Origin: an uncultured Alphaproteobacteria bacterium
GTDB taxonomy: Bacteria; Pseudomonadota; Alphaproteobacteria; Rhodobacterales; Rhodobacteraceae
DNA: 64,000 nucleotides
Reading direction: 5' to 3'
NCBI GenBank assembly: GCA_902537235.1
Contig: CACBAO010000004.1
Span: 43,200 to 107,199 of the forward strand
The notes beneath the pieces were generated by a model. That model saw only the letters and a program-made list of their open reading frames with translations, had not been told where the DNA came from and searched no databases. The position numbers were made by a program, and so were the translations under genes. This document shows, one piece after another, positions 10,916 through 20,152 of this stretch. Every line of letters starts with the position of its first letter. Position 1 is the stretch's first letter.

Positions 10916-11374
10916 CTATTTAATGCGTTCACCTTTGAGTAATTCACAGTTTTCTAGACCAACTGCCATACAGGCTTCAGCCAGTTCCTTAGATTTATCA
11001 ATATTAGTCTCAGAAATACCAAACTCATCTTCAATAATTAAATGATAACCTATATCAACTTTATTATCGATTAAAGCTGCTAGATAAAAAAAAGAATGTG
11101 CAGCAACTAAGTCATTTTTCACCTTTTCGCTGTAAGCATAGAGATTTCCTAAAAATTCAAGCGCTGGGGAATACCCAGATTTCGCAGACAACTTTAAGTA
11201 GCTGATCCCTCCAAGAATGTCTGTCTCAACAGTCTGATCTATAGGTGAAATAAGCATATTACCTATAAAATATGTAGCAAATTTATTACCTCTTTGTGCT
11301 AGGGGAAGTAATACCTCATAAGTTTCCAAATGACTCTTTGCGTAAAAAAGGGATATGATGTCCTCTTCATTCAT
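10916..11374 (-). CDS. Small Sel1-repeat-like protein
   Basis: 152 aa; GGISYLKLSAKSGYSPALEFLGNLYAYSEKVKNDLVAAHSFFYLAA resembles an SLR unit. Confidence 0.65.
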   Translation of the reverse strand: MNEEDIISLFYAKSHLETYEVLLPLAQRGNKFATYFIGNMLISPIDQTVETDILGGISYLKLSAKSGYSPALEFLGNLYAYSEKVKNDLVAAHSFFYLAALIDNKVDIGYHLIIEDEFGISETNIDKSKELAEACMAVGLENCELLKGERIK

Positions 11375-11390
11375 AATGCACTCGTTTTTA

Positions 11391-12101
11391 CTAACTCTCC
11401 GAGGAGTTGTGGTTTTTGGCTATGGTTTTCTCTCGACTTCCTCTTGGATCAATCCAACCAATGTTACCATCCTTCCTATAGTAAACTAAGTTTAATCCTG
11501 AATGCGAGGCATTTCGGAAAAATATGCAACTTTGATTTTCTAATTCTAGGCGAATAACAGCTTGTTCTACTGTCATTTCCTCTATCTTATAAGATAATTC
11601 TGCAATTACAGGCATACTATCACCTTCGTTACCATCTATCTCATCTTCATCTAAATTCAAAACACTTTGATAAATCTTTAATGGTTCATCGGTTGATGAA
11701 ATATTTTTACTTTCGAAATTTCTGTGACTTTTCATCCTTCTATGATAACGCCTCAGTTTTTTTTCTATATGATCTAAGGCATCTTCATAACTGGTATTTG
11801 CATCCTTCCCTCTGCCAGTTGCATCTAATTCAATCTTGTTCTTGAGATGTACTTTTAACTTAGCTTTAAAGTTCCCAATTCTTTTTTCTAAAGTTATTTG
11901 TGTACTTACGGCATCATATGAATATTTGTTCAGAACTTCGCCTATCCTAGCACTACTGTAGGTTTGAAACGATTCTCCAAGTTCAATATTTTTACCAACT
12001 ATTTTTATATTCAAATTTAACGCACGCTCCTGTCCTTTAGTATATATCAATTGATAAAAAAACATAGCGTTTGTTAAAAATCTGACGGTGACGTATACCA
12101 T
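11391..12101 (-). CDS. hpf: Ribosome hibernation-promoting factor, long form (HPF/RaiA)
   Basis: LNIKIVGKNIELGESFQTYSSARIGEVLNKY N-domain and C-terminal SCIFFRNASHSGLNLVYYRKDGNIGWIDPR domain; ORF start probably over-extended upstream. Confidence 0.88.
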   Translation of the reverse strand: MVYVTVRFLTNAMFFYQLIYTKGQERALNLNIKIVGKNIELGESFQTYSSARIGEVLNKYSYDAVSTQITLEKRIGNFKAKLKVHLKNKIELDATGRGKDANTSYEDALDHIEKKLRRYHRRMKSHRNFESKNISSTDEPLKIYQSVLNLDEDEIDGNEGDSMPVIAELSYKIEEMTVEQAVIRLELENQSCIFFRNASHSGLNLVYYRKDGNIGWIDPRGSREKTIAKNHNSSES

Positions 12102-12159
12102 GTATACAATATTACTACTTTGATGTTCATTAATAATTTCTCTTTATTTTGATATTGAA

Positions 12160-13413
12160 ATGGTAAATAAAGAGCTTAAAATCAGCTTCACAAAAAAAAT
12201 GACAATTAACATAGACACAATAACTCACGCTAGTAAGGAATTGATAGGTAATATAATTAGAACACCTACTATTCGATCCCAACATTTAAGTAGTGAAATC
12301 AATGGGGAGGTTTTCCTTAAACTAGAAAACCTTCAATATACATCTTCTTTCAAAGTTAGAGGGGCTTACACTTCCATAACACGTTTAAAAGAAGAACAAA
12401 AAAAAATGGGTGTTATTGCTATGTCGGCGGGTAACCATGCCCAAGCTGTAGCTTGGTGGGCAAAAAAAGAACGCGTCAAGGCGACAATCGTTATGCCAGA
12501 GCATGCTCCTTTATTCAAAGTAATGAAAACAAAAAGTTTAGGTGCAGACGTTATCCTAAGGGGACGCACTTTAAATGAGTCTCAAAATTATGTTTCTGAA
12601 CTGGTAAATGATAAAAAATTGTCTCTTATACATCCATATGACGATCCCAACGTTGTAATTGGTCAGGGCACCCTCGGATTAGAGTTTATGGAAGATATTA
12701 AAGATTTAGACCTAATCGTTATTCCTATTGGAGGGGGTGGATTGATATCAGGTATATCAATAGTGGCCAAGGCTCTTAACCCCAACATAAAAATATATGG
12801 AGTGCAAACTGAAAAATTCCCCTCCATGTATAATGTGCTCCACAAGAAGGATCTTGAAATTTTGGGGGATACCTTGGCTGATGGTATAGCTGTGAAAAGG
12901 CCTGGGAAAATTACTTCAGAAATAATAAAGGATCACGTTGATGATATCCTGCTAATTAATGAGTTTGAGCTCGAAAAAGCAATCAGTACTCTCTTTGAAA
13001 ACGAGAGAGTTGTCGCTGAAGGAGCAGGCGCTGCTGGGGTCGCCGCAATAATAAAGAATAAAAATACATTTTCCGGCAAAAAAGTAGGAACAGTAATTTG
13101 CGGAGGCAACATTGATGCCAGGTTATTTGCTAGCATACTTAATCGAAAACTTTTAATGGATGGAAGAATGACCAAAGTACGGATCGATATAATTGATGAG
13201 CCTGGAATGCTGGCTAGAATTTCAAATTTAATCGCTAGGTATGGTGGCAACATTATAGAAATTTATCATCAAAGAATGTTTAATGACGTTCCAGTTAAGA
13301 ATGCAAAAATTGATGCTATTATCGAAGCGTTGAGCGTGGAACATATTGCCTCTATCATAAAGGCTCTGAGAGAAGACGGGTTTCAGGTGTCAGAAATAAT
13401 GGAAAGATCCTAA
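12160..13413 (+). CDS. ilvA: Threonine ammonia-lyase (with C-terminal ACT domain)
   Basis: LENLQYTSSFKVRGA PLP motif, IGGGGLISG, C-terminal RIDIIDEPGMLARISNLI ACT; likely start at the internal ATG near 12199. Confidence 0.9.
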   Translation: MVNKELKISFTKKMTINIDTITHASKELIGNIIRTPTIRSQHLSSEINGEVFLKLENLQYTSSFKVRGAYTSITRLKEEQKKMGVIAMSAGNHAQAVAWWAKKERVKATIVMPEHAPLFKVMKTKSLGADVILRGRTLNESQNYVSELVNDKKLSLIHPYDDPNVVIGQGTLGLEFMEDIKDLDLIVIPIGGGGLISGISIVAKALNPNIKIYGVQTEKFPSMYNVLHKKDLEILGDTLADGIAVKRPGKITSEIIKDHVDDILLINEFELEKAISTLFENERVVAEGAGAAGVAAIIKNKNTFSGKKVGTVICGGNIDARLFASILNRKLLMDGRMTKVRIDIIDEPGMLARISNLIARYGGNIIEIYHQRMFNDVPVKNAKIDAIIEALSVEHIASIIKALREDGFQVSEIMERS

Positions 13414-13459
13414 CTTTCTAATTATTTGACATATATCCACTTTTATTTATTTTTAAGGC

Positions 13460-14197
13460 ATGAAGTTAGAAGATATTGTTTTTAAATCAAAAAAAATAAA
13501 TAAAGCGTTTGCGTGGGCGGCTCACATTTTCACTGCATCAGGACTTATTTTTGGGTTTCTAGGCCTTATAGCTATATTAAATGGTGAACAAACTTTGGCA
13601 TTTTTATTTATGGGTTTTGCTTTAGTTATCGACGGCGTCGATGGAACTCTAGCTAGATACGTCAACGTGGAAGAAGCACTCCCTGAAGTAGATGGGAGTA
13701 CTTTAGACAACGTTATAGATATGTTTAACTACTCAATACTACCTGTATTAATGATTTATTGGTTTTCAATGGTTCCATATAATCTCGTTCATTTAACCTG
13801 CATCTCTATTTTGCTCGCTAGTTGTTACACGTTTTCTGATAAGAACATGAAAACGACAGATTATTACTTCAAGGGTTTTTCTGCGCTTTGGAATTTACTA
13901 GTTTTTTTTCTTTTTATTTTAGACCTCGGACTTTGGTTTAATTTCGGTGCTATATGCTTATGTTTAATATTGACTTTCATTCCGATAAAAATAATACATC
14001 CATTCAGAGTTAAAGAGCTGCGCAATTCTTCAATACTGATGGTAGGGGTGTGGTCTACAAGTGCGGTTTTTCTAATCCTGCATAAACACAGTTTCTTATT
14101 TCACCAGTTTCATGCTACGGTTTTTGGACTATGGTTGATCAGCACTGCTTATTTTGTATGGATCTCCCTTAGGAGATCCTTTAAACAAAATACTTAA
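13460..14197 (+). CDS. pcs: Phosphatidylcholine synthase (CDP-alcohol phosphatidyltransferase)
   Basis: DGVDGTLARYVNVEEALPEVDGSTLDNVIDM matches the modified CDP-alcohol phosphotransferase motif of Pcs. Confidence 0.9.
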   Translation: MKLEDIVFKSKKINKAFAWAAHIFTASGLIFGFLGLIAILNGEQTLAFLFMGFALVIDGVDGTLARYVNVEEALPEVDGSTLDNVIDMFNYSILPVLMIYWFSMVPYNLVHLTCISILLASCYTFSDKNMKTTDYYFKGFSALWNLLVFFLFILDLGLWFNFGAICLCLILTFIPIKIIHPFRVKELRNSSILMVGVWSTSAVFLILHKHSFLFHQFHATVFGLWLISTAYFVWISLRRSFKQNT

Positions 14198-14638
14198 TTA
14201 AGAACCTACCTGACTCAAATATTTTTCGAGTCGCTCTTTAGATTTTTTTGGAACTTTTTGACCTTTAAGAAAGTCAGTAGGATCTGCAGAGTCTCCAACT
14301 TGGATTAAAGCCACCATTCCATTCGCATAGTGCGGGGTGCATCGAATCCCGTAAAGTCCTTCAACTTCTACCGTATAACTAAATTTCTTGTTAATTTTAC
14401 TCTTGAACTTTTTTGCTCCCTCGGGGATTAATCCTTTTATGGACGCAGCCATATGCCCCTTATCCGTCGGTAGAAAAATGATGTTGTCACCTACTTGGGC
14501 CTTTATAAAGGAAGGCTCGAATATCATTTTTCCTTCATCGCCCTTATTTAGCATTTTCACTTCAATGTCAGCTGCGAAAGCAGCTGCAGATACTAAAAAA
14601 CTAGCCAACAATGTTACCGTTAGTGAAAAAAGTCTCAT
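14198..14638 (-). CDS. Pseudoazurin (type 1 blue copper protein)
   Basis: Signal peptide; IEVKMLNKGDEGKMIFEPSFIKAQVGDNIIFLPTDKGHMAAS...GLYGIRCTPHYANGMVALIQVG. Confidence 0.93.
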   Translation of the reverse strand: MRLFSLTVTLLASFLVSAAAFAADIEVKMLNKGDEGKMIFEPSFIKAQVGDNIIFLPTDKGHMAASIKGLIPEGAKKFKSKINKKFSYTVEVEGLYGIRCTPHYANGMVALIQVGDSADPTDFLKGQKVPKKSKERLEKYLSQVGS

Positions 14639-14734
14639 ATTATCCTCCTTTACAATATGTAACCCACAAGCTGTAACATGGAGTAAATTTAAGTGGTGTC
14701 AACCAAAAATATAAAAACCCTAAGAGATTATCTT

Positions 14735-15145
14735 TTAATTAGACTGCAGTTTTTTTTGTCGTCGCACAAATATGAAACTTTGGACGCAAAAATATACATA
14801 AACAAATCCTGTGATCAAAAGCATAAGCTTTGATAATCCAGCATAATAGTTATTAAACATGCCTCTAAAAAAATCGAGCCCACCCAAAAAGGCGATTATG
14901 CCAATAACTACTGCTATATGCATCAAAGCCTTCCTAAATGTCGGTTTTATCACTGATATAAAGCCAATAAAGACAAGTGGTACCCCGATGAAGGCAGGTA
15001 TCATAGACGTTATAGAAGAACTTCCTGAAATTAATGATATAGTGATACCCCAAATGACCATAAATAAGCCATAAAGTGTTGTTAAAAACTCTATAGATAA
15101 CGAGAAGACCCTAAAATCTTGGGTATTATGAGTATTTTCAGACAT
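14735..15145 (-). CDS. Hypothetical four-TM membrane protein
   Basis: 136 aa, about 4 hydrophobic segments. Confidence 0.6.
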   Translation of the reverse strand: MSENTHNTQDFRVFSLSIEFLTTLYGLFMVIWGITISLISGSSSITSMIPAFIGVPLVFIGFISVIKPTFRKALMHIAVVIGIIAFLGGLDFFRGMFNNYYAGLSKLMLLITGFVYVYFCVQSFIFVRRQKKLQSN

Positions 15146-15544
15146 CTAATTTCCTCCAGTATATTTTTTTAAGTGTTCCAAATCGCAAATATCTAGGCAT
15201 TTGATATTTGTTGCTTCAAGAACGACTTTAGGTGCTTTACCTGCCATTCTAGCTTCTTCCCACCTTGTTGCACAAAGACACCAACGATCCCCATCCTTCA
15301 AACCTTCAAATTGATATTCTGGTCTGGGCGTAGATAGGTCATTTCCTCTTTCTTTTGAAAACTCAAGGAACTCTGTTGTCATTATTGCACAAACAGTATG
15401 ACTTCCTATGTCTCTAGGATCCCAGCTACAACAACCGTCCCTCAAAAACCCGGTTAATGGGTCACTAGAACAGGATTCGAGTGTTGTACCAATTACATTT
15501 AATTGTGATTTTCTTGGGTCAAGGTACTCTTTTTCATCAAACAT
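15146..15544 (-). CDS. DUF2237 family protein
   Basis: LNVIGTTLESCSSDPLTGFLRDGCC...DRWCLCATRWEEARMAGKAPKVVLEATN. Confidence 0.88.
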   Translation of the reverse strand: MFDEKEYLDPRKSQLNVIGTTLESCSSDPLTGFLRDGCCSWDPRDIGSHTVCAIMTTEFLEFSKERGNDLSTPRPEYQFEGLKDGDRWCLCATRWEEARMAGKAPKVVLEATNIKCLDICDLEHLKKYTGGN

Positions 15545-15620
15545 ATTTCATACTCCTTAAAAACTTTTTAAGTTCTATTTTTTGTAACATTTAAATAAAT
15601 AAGCCAACCTAAATTAATAT

Positions 15621-16202
15621 CTAGCTGAGCGGAATACTATTGTCATTTTTCTTATTTTGATACTCTTCAGATAAACTATCGTATATTGACGATATACGTT
15701 CGGATATTTTCAATAAATAATCTCTACTTGCTGGCTCTAGCTTACTGATCAGCTCTTTTATTGCATAACATTTCCAAAAATAATTTTCTTTACTATATGC
15801 TCCATCCGACCTTCCAAATACTTCCGACAGAATGTCTAAATCATGAGCTATATTAAAAGCCTTTTTTGTGTCTCGGTAATTAAAAAAATAGTAAATAGTA
15901 TTAAACCCGGCCCAAGTAATAGCTGATAAACACATTGGGCAAGGCTCATGTGTTGATAAAAATATTAGATCATCTGTGGACCTATTTTTGTTTTCGGCAA
16001 AAAATTTGTTTAACGTAGATATTTCACCATGAAAGAGCGGGTTTTCAGTTTCTTGATTAATTCCAATAGTCATGGTTGCATAGTCATTTTTAGTTAGAAT
16101 AGCGCCTCCAAAAACTTTATTACCTTTCGCAACACCTTTTTTTGTTTCTGGAATTATTTCTTCTTCGATGACCCTCAAAGCTGTCTCTATGAAATTTTTC
16201 AT
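15621..16202 (-). CDS. Nucleoside/cytidine deaminase family protein
   Basis: HGE and PCPMCLSAITWAG zinc motifs; start overlaps pobA stop (ATGA-type coupling at 16199-16202). Confidence 0.85.
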   Translation of the reverse strand: MKNFIETALRVIEEEIIPETKKGVAKGNKVFGGAILTKNDYATMTIGINQETENPLFHGEISTLNKFFAENKNRSTDDLIFLSTHEPCPMCLSAITWAGFNTIYYFFNYRDTKKAFNIAHDLDILSEVFGRSDGAYSKENYFWKCYAIKELISKLEPASRDYLLKISERISSIYDSLSEEYQNKKNDNSIPLS

Positions 16203-17380
16203 AATGGTATGCCCACATAGTTTTCAGCAAAATGCGCTTGTGCAAAATTTGAGTGAGACAGATATTCTAATTCACTTAATTTTATTTTCCTGTCGAATTC
16301 TTTAGTCTCAGGAAACTCATGCATCAAAGTTGTCATCCACCAACTAAACCTCACCGCTTTCCATATTCTATTCAAAGCTGTTTTAGAGTAGTTAAATAAT
16401 TTCTTATCACCCTCTCCTCTATAAAAGGCTATAAGGCCCTCTGATAAATAATGCACATCTGACACTGCTAGGTTCAAACCCTTGGCTCCAGTTGGAGGCA
16501 CAATGTGAGCAGCATCTCCAACAAGAAAAAGATTGCCGTATTGAAGCGGCTCGACCACAAAACTCCTCAGCGGAGCAATAGATTTCTCAATTGAAGGGCC
16601 AATCCTTAAATTATCCTTTGAATTCTCGGGTAGTCGTTTAATTAATTCCTTCCAAAAATAATCATCCGAATAGTCCTCTGCTTTAGTATTCAAATCACAC
16701 TGAAGATAGTATCTTGAAAGATTATTATTCCTCATTGAGCATAAGGCAAATCCATCACTAGTGTTGGCATAAATCAACTCATCACTGACAGGAGGGGTTT
16801 CAGACAAAATACCTAACCAGCCGAATGGATATATTCTTTCATACTCTTTTCTTTGGTTTAGAGGGATTCGCTGCCTGCTAACGCCATGAAAGCCATCACA
16901 GCCTACAACAAAGTCTGATACAATTTTAATTTCTTTCCCAATTTCATCTTCAAATATTACCTCCGTCTTTGAACATTTTGGGTCGATTATATTTACGTTT
17001 TTTACCTGGAAAAAGACATTAGCTTCTCTCTCCTCTTGCTTTTGGTATAAATCTTTTGTTACTTCAGTTTGTCCAAAGATTGTCACACTCTTACCCACGG
17101 TCTCTGAAAAAGAAACTCTGAAACCTTTATTTTCTGATGAAAGGTAAGTACCTTCATGAACAAACCCATCAATATCTATTCTTTCACCTACACCAGCTCG
17201 CTTCAATATTTCTACGGTCCCACTCTCCAAAACACCAGCTCTTATTCTTGATAATACATGGCTTTTAGTGTGTTTTTCCAAAATGATGGTGTCAATACCC
17301 TCATTCATAAGCAACTGAGATAGTAATAGGCCCGATGGACCACCACCTATAATCGTTACTTGTGTTTTAAAATTTTCCAT
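16199..17380 (-). CDS. pobA: 4-hydroxybenzoate 3-monooxygenase
   Basis: GGGPSGLLLSQLL, RAGVLESGTVEILKRAGVGERI, FGQTEVTKDL, GDAAHIVPPTGAKGLNLAVSDV - PobA signature segments. Confidence 0.9.
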   Translation of the reverse strand: MENFKTQVTIIGGGPSGLLLSQLLMNEGIDTIILEKHTKSHVLSRIRAGVLESGTVEILKRAGVGERIDIDGFVHEGTYLSSENKGFRVSFSETVGKSVTIFGQTEVTKDLYQKQEEREANVFFQVKNVNIIDPKCSKTEVIFEDEIGKEIKIVSDFVVGCDGFHGVSRQRIPLNQRKEYERIYPFGWLGILSETPPVSDELIYANTSDGFALCSMRNNNLSRYYLQCDLNTKAEDYSDDYFWKELIKRLPENSKDNLRIGPSIEKSIAPLRSFVVEPLQYGNLFLVGDAAHIVPPTGAKGLNLAVSDVHYLSEGLIAFYRGEGDKKLFNYSKTALNRIWKAVRFSWWMTTLMHEFPETKEFDRKIKLSELEYLSHSNFAQAHFAENYVGIPL

Positions 17381-17394
17381 AAATTATAAAAAAG

Positions 17395-17420
17395 CGAAGG
17401 AGGCTGTTAAGCCTCCTTCG
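17395..17420 (-). terminator. Intrinsic terminator/attenuator hairpin immediately upstream of pobA
   Basis: Perfect 10-bp stem CGAAGGAGGC-ttaaca-GCCTCCTTCG on the minus strand, followed by CTTTTTT; only about 14 nt before the pobA ATG. Confidence 0.75.
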
Positions 17421-17438
17421 GTGACTGACGATTTAGTG

Positions 17439-17519
17439 TCAGACCCCTTTTTGCCCCTCGAAAATTTTTGTCGAGAGGGTATCTATGTCTGCCACCATTA
17501 TCGAATAATCACTAGACAT
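17439..17519 (-). CDS. Putative 26-aa small ORF / leader peptide upstream of the pobA terminator
   Basis: Minus strand AAAGGAGGTGGTCCA-ATG... encodes MSSDYSIMVADIDTLSTKIFEGQKGV*; extended consensus SD with 7-nt spacing and a downstream intrinsic terminator. Confidence 0.5.
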   Translation of the reverse strand: MSSDYSIMVADIDTLSTKIFEGQKGV

Positions 17520-17661
17520 TGGACCACCTCCTTTCAGTTGTTAAACTCTGATTAATAATGTAAGATACTTTGTAATCTTCTCAAACTATAAAATTTATAA
17601 TTGACTTAAAGATCAAAGATGACAGTTCAAGGAAACAGCATAGCGCATTGGATAAGTCGAC

Positions 17662-18093
17662 ATGTCTATTGAGAAAGCTCTGATTGACGCAGTTATGAAA
17701 GTCTACCAAAGCAAAGGTGTTGGGAAATTTTTTTCAATCAATTTTTTGGAGGAAACGGATGGCGAATTTGTTTTTGAGGTGTGCTTTCCTCTTGATTGTT
17801 TAAACCCTCAAGGAAATGTACAGGGTGGAATGATTACCAGCGTACTAGATGATTGCACTGCACTATGTGTTTTGTTTTCTACTAAAGGCAAAAGATTTCC
17901 TAACACAACGGACTTCCACACAACATTCCATCGGCCATTGTCTCTAGAGACTGCAACAATAAAGGCATCCATCTTGAAAATAGGCAAAAATATCGTTTCG
18001 GTAGAAGGTAAGATTTTTAAGGAAAAGCATAAATTAGTGGCTTCCTGTCTTCATACTGGGTTCCTTTTCGATACGCATGGAATGAAGAAATAG
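17662..18093 (+). CDS. PaaI-family hotdog thioesterase
   Basis: GNVQGGMITSVLDDCTA and TTDFHTTFHRPL motifs. Confidence 0.85.
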   Translation: MSIEKALIDAVMKVYQSKGVGKFFSINFLEETDGEFVFEVCFPLDCLNPQGNVQGGMITSVLDDCTALCVLFSTKGKRFPNTTDFHTTFHRPLSLETATIKASILKIGKNIVSVEGKIFKEKHKLVASCLHTGFLFDTHGMKK

Positions 18094-18104
18094 TTTTTAG
18101 TAAT

Positions 18105-18443
18105 CTATTTGGGTAATGTTATATTTATATTTACGAGAACAACACCAATAACTATTAGAGCTAATCCAATCACAGACCAAAAATTGAGAGATTGATTGAA
18201 AGCAAAATAAGATACTAAGGCCAAAGTAAAAATTCCTAATCCACTCCAAGTAGCATACATTATAGCAATGGGGATAAAGTTCACAACGATTGACAAAAAG
18301 TAGAAGGAAACACCGTAGAGTAACACTAGAGCTATAGTAGCTTTTGCGTTCGTAAAATTTTGAGATGCGGGTAACAAAAGTGTACCACTCACCTCAAAGA
18401 CTATTGCAGCTAGAAGGCAGAGATATGCCGTAATTGGTTGCAT
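18105..18443 (-). CDS. SMR-family multidrug/quaternary ammonium efflux protein (EmrE-like)
   Basis: 112 aa; AIVFEVSGTLLLPASQNF and IPIAIMYATWSGLGIF motifs. Confidence 0.9.
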   Translation of the reverse strand: MQPITAYLCLLAAIVFEVSGTLLLPASQNFTNAKATIALVLLYGVSFYFLSIVVNFIPIAIMYATWSGLGIFTLALVSYFAFNQSLNFWSVIGLALIVIGVVLVNINITLPK

Positions 18444-18446
18444 TCT

Positions 18447-19013
18447 TCATAAACTTTTTCCATATAATTTGTTTTCTAGCATAGGCAAAAACCTTTTACC
18501 ATCCTCATTATGGGGATCGATTTCGTTCAGCCTCTTGTAGGATTTATATGCTTCACGAAAATTGCTATTGTGAATATGAATAAGCCCAGAACCAGATATG
18601 GCTCCGAAATGACGAGGCTGTCTTTTGAGCACCTCCTCAATATCTTTAAGTGATCCATAGAAATCACCCAATAAAAATTTTACTGTAGCCCTTTTATTCC
18701 ATCCCTCAACATAATCTGGATCTAATTCAATTATTTCACTGAACGCGATCTTTGCTTTTTTTAGTTTTCCAGAATTGAATAAGTCTAATGCTTCATCAAT
18801 CTTGTTCTTGTTTGTTCTATCGATATACCCTTCTAACCACAGACTCCAAACTTCTCTTCTTATAAGCCCTGAGTCAGAGGGGCTTGGTGAAGACGCTAAG
18901 TTATCAAGGAGTAGTTCAATTCTGTGTTTCTCTTTTGATGAAAGAGAAAGTGATGTAATCGGAAGTATAAAGCAGATAGCGAGGCAGCATGTATAAATGA
19001 ATTTCTTTGCCAT
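18447..19013 (-). CDS. TPR-repeat periplasmic protein
   Basis: Signal peptide; EALDLFNSGKLKKAKIAFSEIIELDPDYVEGWNKRATVKFLLGDFYGSLKDIEEVL repeats. Confidence 0.85.
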   Translation of the reverse strand: MAKKFIYTCCLAICFILPITSLSLSSKEKHRIELLLDNLASSPSPSDSGLIRREVWSLWLEGYIDRTNKNKIDEALDLFNSGKLKKAKIAFSEIIELDPDYVEGWNKRATVKFLLGDFYGSLKDIEEVLKRQPRHFGAISGSGLIHIHNSNFREAYKSYKRLNEIDPHNEDGKRFLPMLENKLYGKSL

Positions 19014-19091
19014 TGATATGTAAATGTAAATTGATCTCTTCCTTAAATTAGCGTAATATTCTTTTTTTCAAGCTAGAATTTAAAAACTATA

Positions 19092-19109
19092 TCAAATGTT
19101 TACATTTGA
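19092..19109. promoter_or_regulatory. Perfect 8+2+8 palindrome upstream of cofD (candidate operator)
   Basis: TCAAATGT-TT-ACATTTGA in the divergent TPR/cofD intergenic region. Confidence 0.5.
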
Positions 19110-19155
19110 CTTTAGCTGAGTTAATGGTACCCACTTTCAGAAGCAAAAATAAAGG

Positions 19156-20115
19156 TTGCTAACTTTAACGAAAATGAAAAGATCTATCAAAAATATTGTT
19201 CTTATAGCAGGTGGTGTAGGTGGTGCAAAATTAGCAGAAGGACTTAATTCTATAAAAGATATAGATCTTGCTATCATTGGCAACATTGCAGATGATGATG
19301 AGTTCCATGGGCTAAGGGTTTCTCCAGATATAGATACCTTAACGTATACACTTTCAGGAATGGTGAACCGAAAGCAAGGATGGGGAGTAAAAAATGACGA
19401 TTATAAGACGCTCTCAATGTTAAATCAATTAGGCGAAGAAACCTGGATGTCTTTAGGTGATCTCGACTTTGGTCTTCATATATATAGACAGCACAGACTT
19501 TTAAAAGATCATCGTCCGACAATTATTGCTAATGAGATCGCTAAAAAATTGGGTGTAACAGCAGATATAATCTTACCTACTGACGACAAGATTAGAACAG
19601 AGGTGCAAACCAAGTCGGGTTGGATATCATTTCAGGAATATTTTGTCAAAAAACGGTGTTCGCCGAAAATTATAAAACTAAAATACACCGGAATTAAATC
19701 AGCCAAAATCACCAAAGAGGCAGAAAAAGCACTCTTTAACGCTGAACTAATAATTATTGCTCCGTCAAATCCTTTAGTAAGTATAAAACCAATACTTGAA
19801 ATACCTGGGTTTAAATCGATAATTCAAAAAAATAATAAGAAGGTGATAGCAATAAGTCCGTTGATCCAAGGAAAGGCTTTAAAAGGTCCTGCATCAAAAA
19901 TGCTTAAACAATTAGGTTTCAAGCCAAATTCTTTTTCTTGTATGCAGTTCTATAAAGATATTTGCAAATCATTTATTCTCGATAGGTCCGATATAGGCTT
20001 AGAGAAACAATTTATTTCACTAAATCAAACACCTATATTTACCAACACTCTGATGACCTCTATAGGAGACAAGAGACGGCTGGCTAACTTCATAATCAAT
20101 CAACCTATTGATTGA
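19156..20115 (+). CDS. cofD: 2-phospho-L-lactate (or phosphoenolpyruvate) transferase, coenzyme F420 biosynthesis
   Basis: IVLIAGGVGGAKLAEGL...NIADDDEFHGLRVSPDIDTLTYTLSG...LGDLDFGLHIYR...IAPSNPLVSIKPIL...SPLIQGKALKGP; likely ATG at 19174. Confidence 0.93.
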   Translation: MLTLTKMKRSIKNIVLIAGGVGGAKLAEGLNSIKDIDLAIIGNIADDDEFHGLRVSPDIDTLTYTLSGMVNRKQGWGVKNDDYKTLSMLNQLGEETWMSLGDLDFGLHIYRQHRLLKDHRPTIIANEIAKKLGVTADIILPTDDKIRTEVQTKSGWISFQEYFVKKRCSPKIIKLKYTGIKSAKITKEAEKALFNAELIIIAPSNPLVSIKPILEIPGFKSIIQKNNKKVIAISPLIQGKALKGPASKMLKQLGFKPNSFSCMQFYKDICKSFILDRSDIGLEKQFISLNQTPIFTNTLMTSIGDKRRLANFIINQPID

Positions 20116-20152
20116 TCTTTTAAAAGACTTTAGAACTTTTTAAAAAAATTAA

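Noticed and set aside
11330-11557. 75-aa plus-strand ORF between two minus-strand genes
   Set aside because: Overlaps both the Sel1-like and hpf coding regions antisense; no SD or motif.
12933-13253. 106-aa minus-strand ORF
   Set aside because: Antisense to ilvA; shadow ORF.
14388-14714. 108-aa plus-strand ORF
   Set aside because: Antisense to pseudoazurin, whose motifs are clear.
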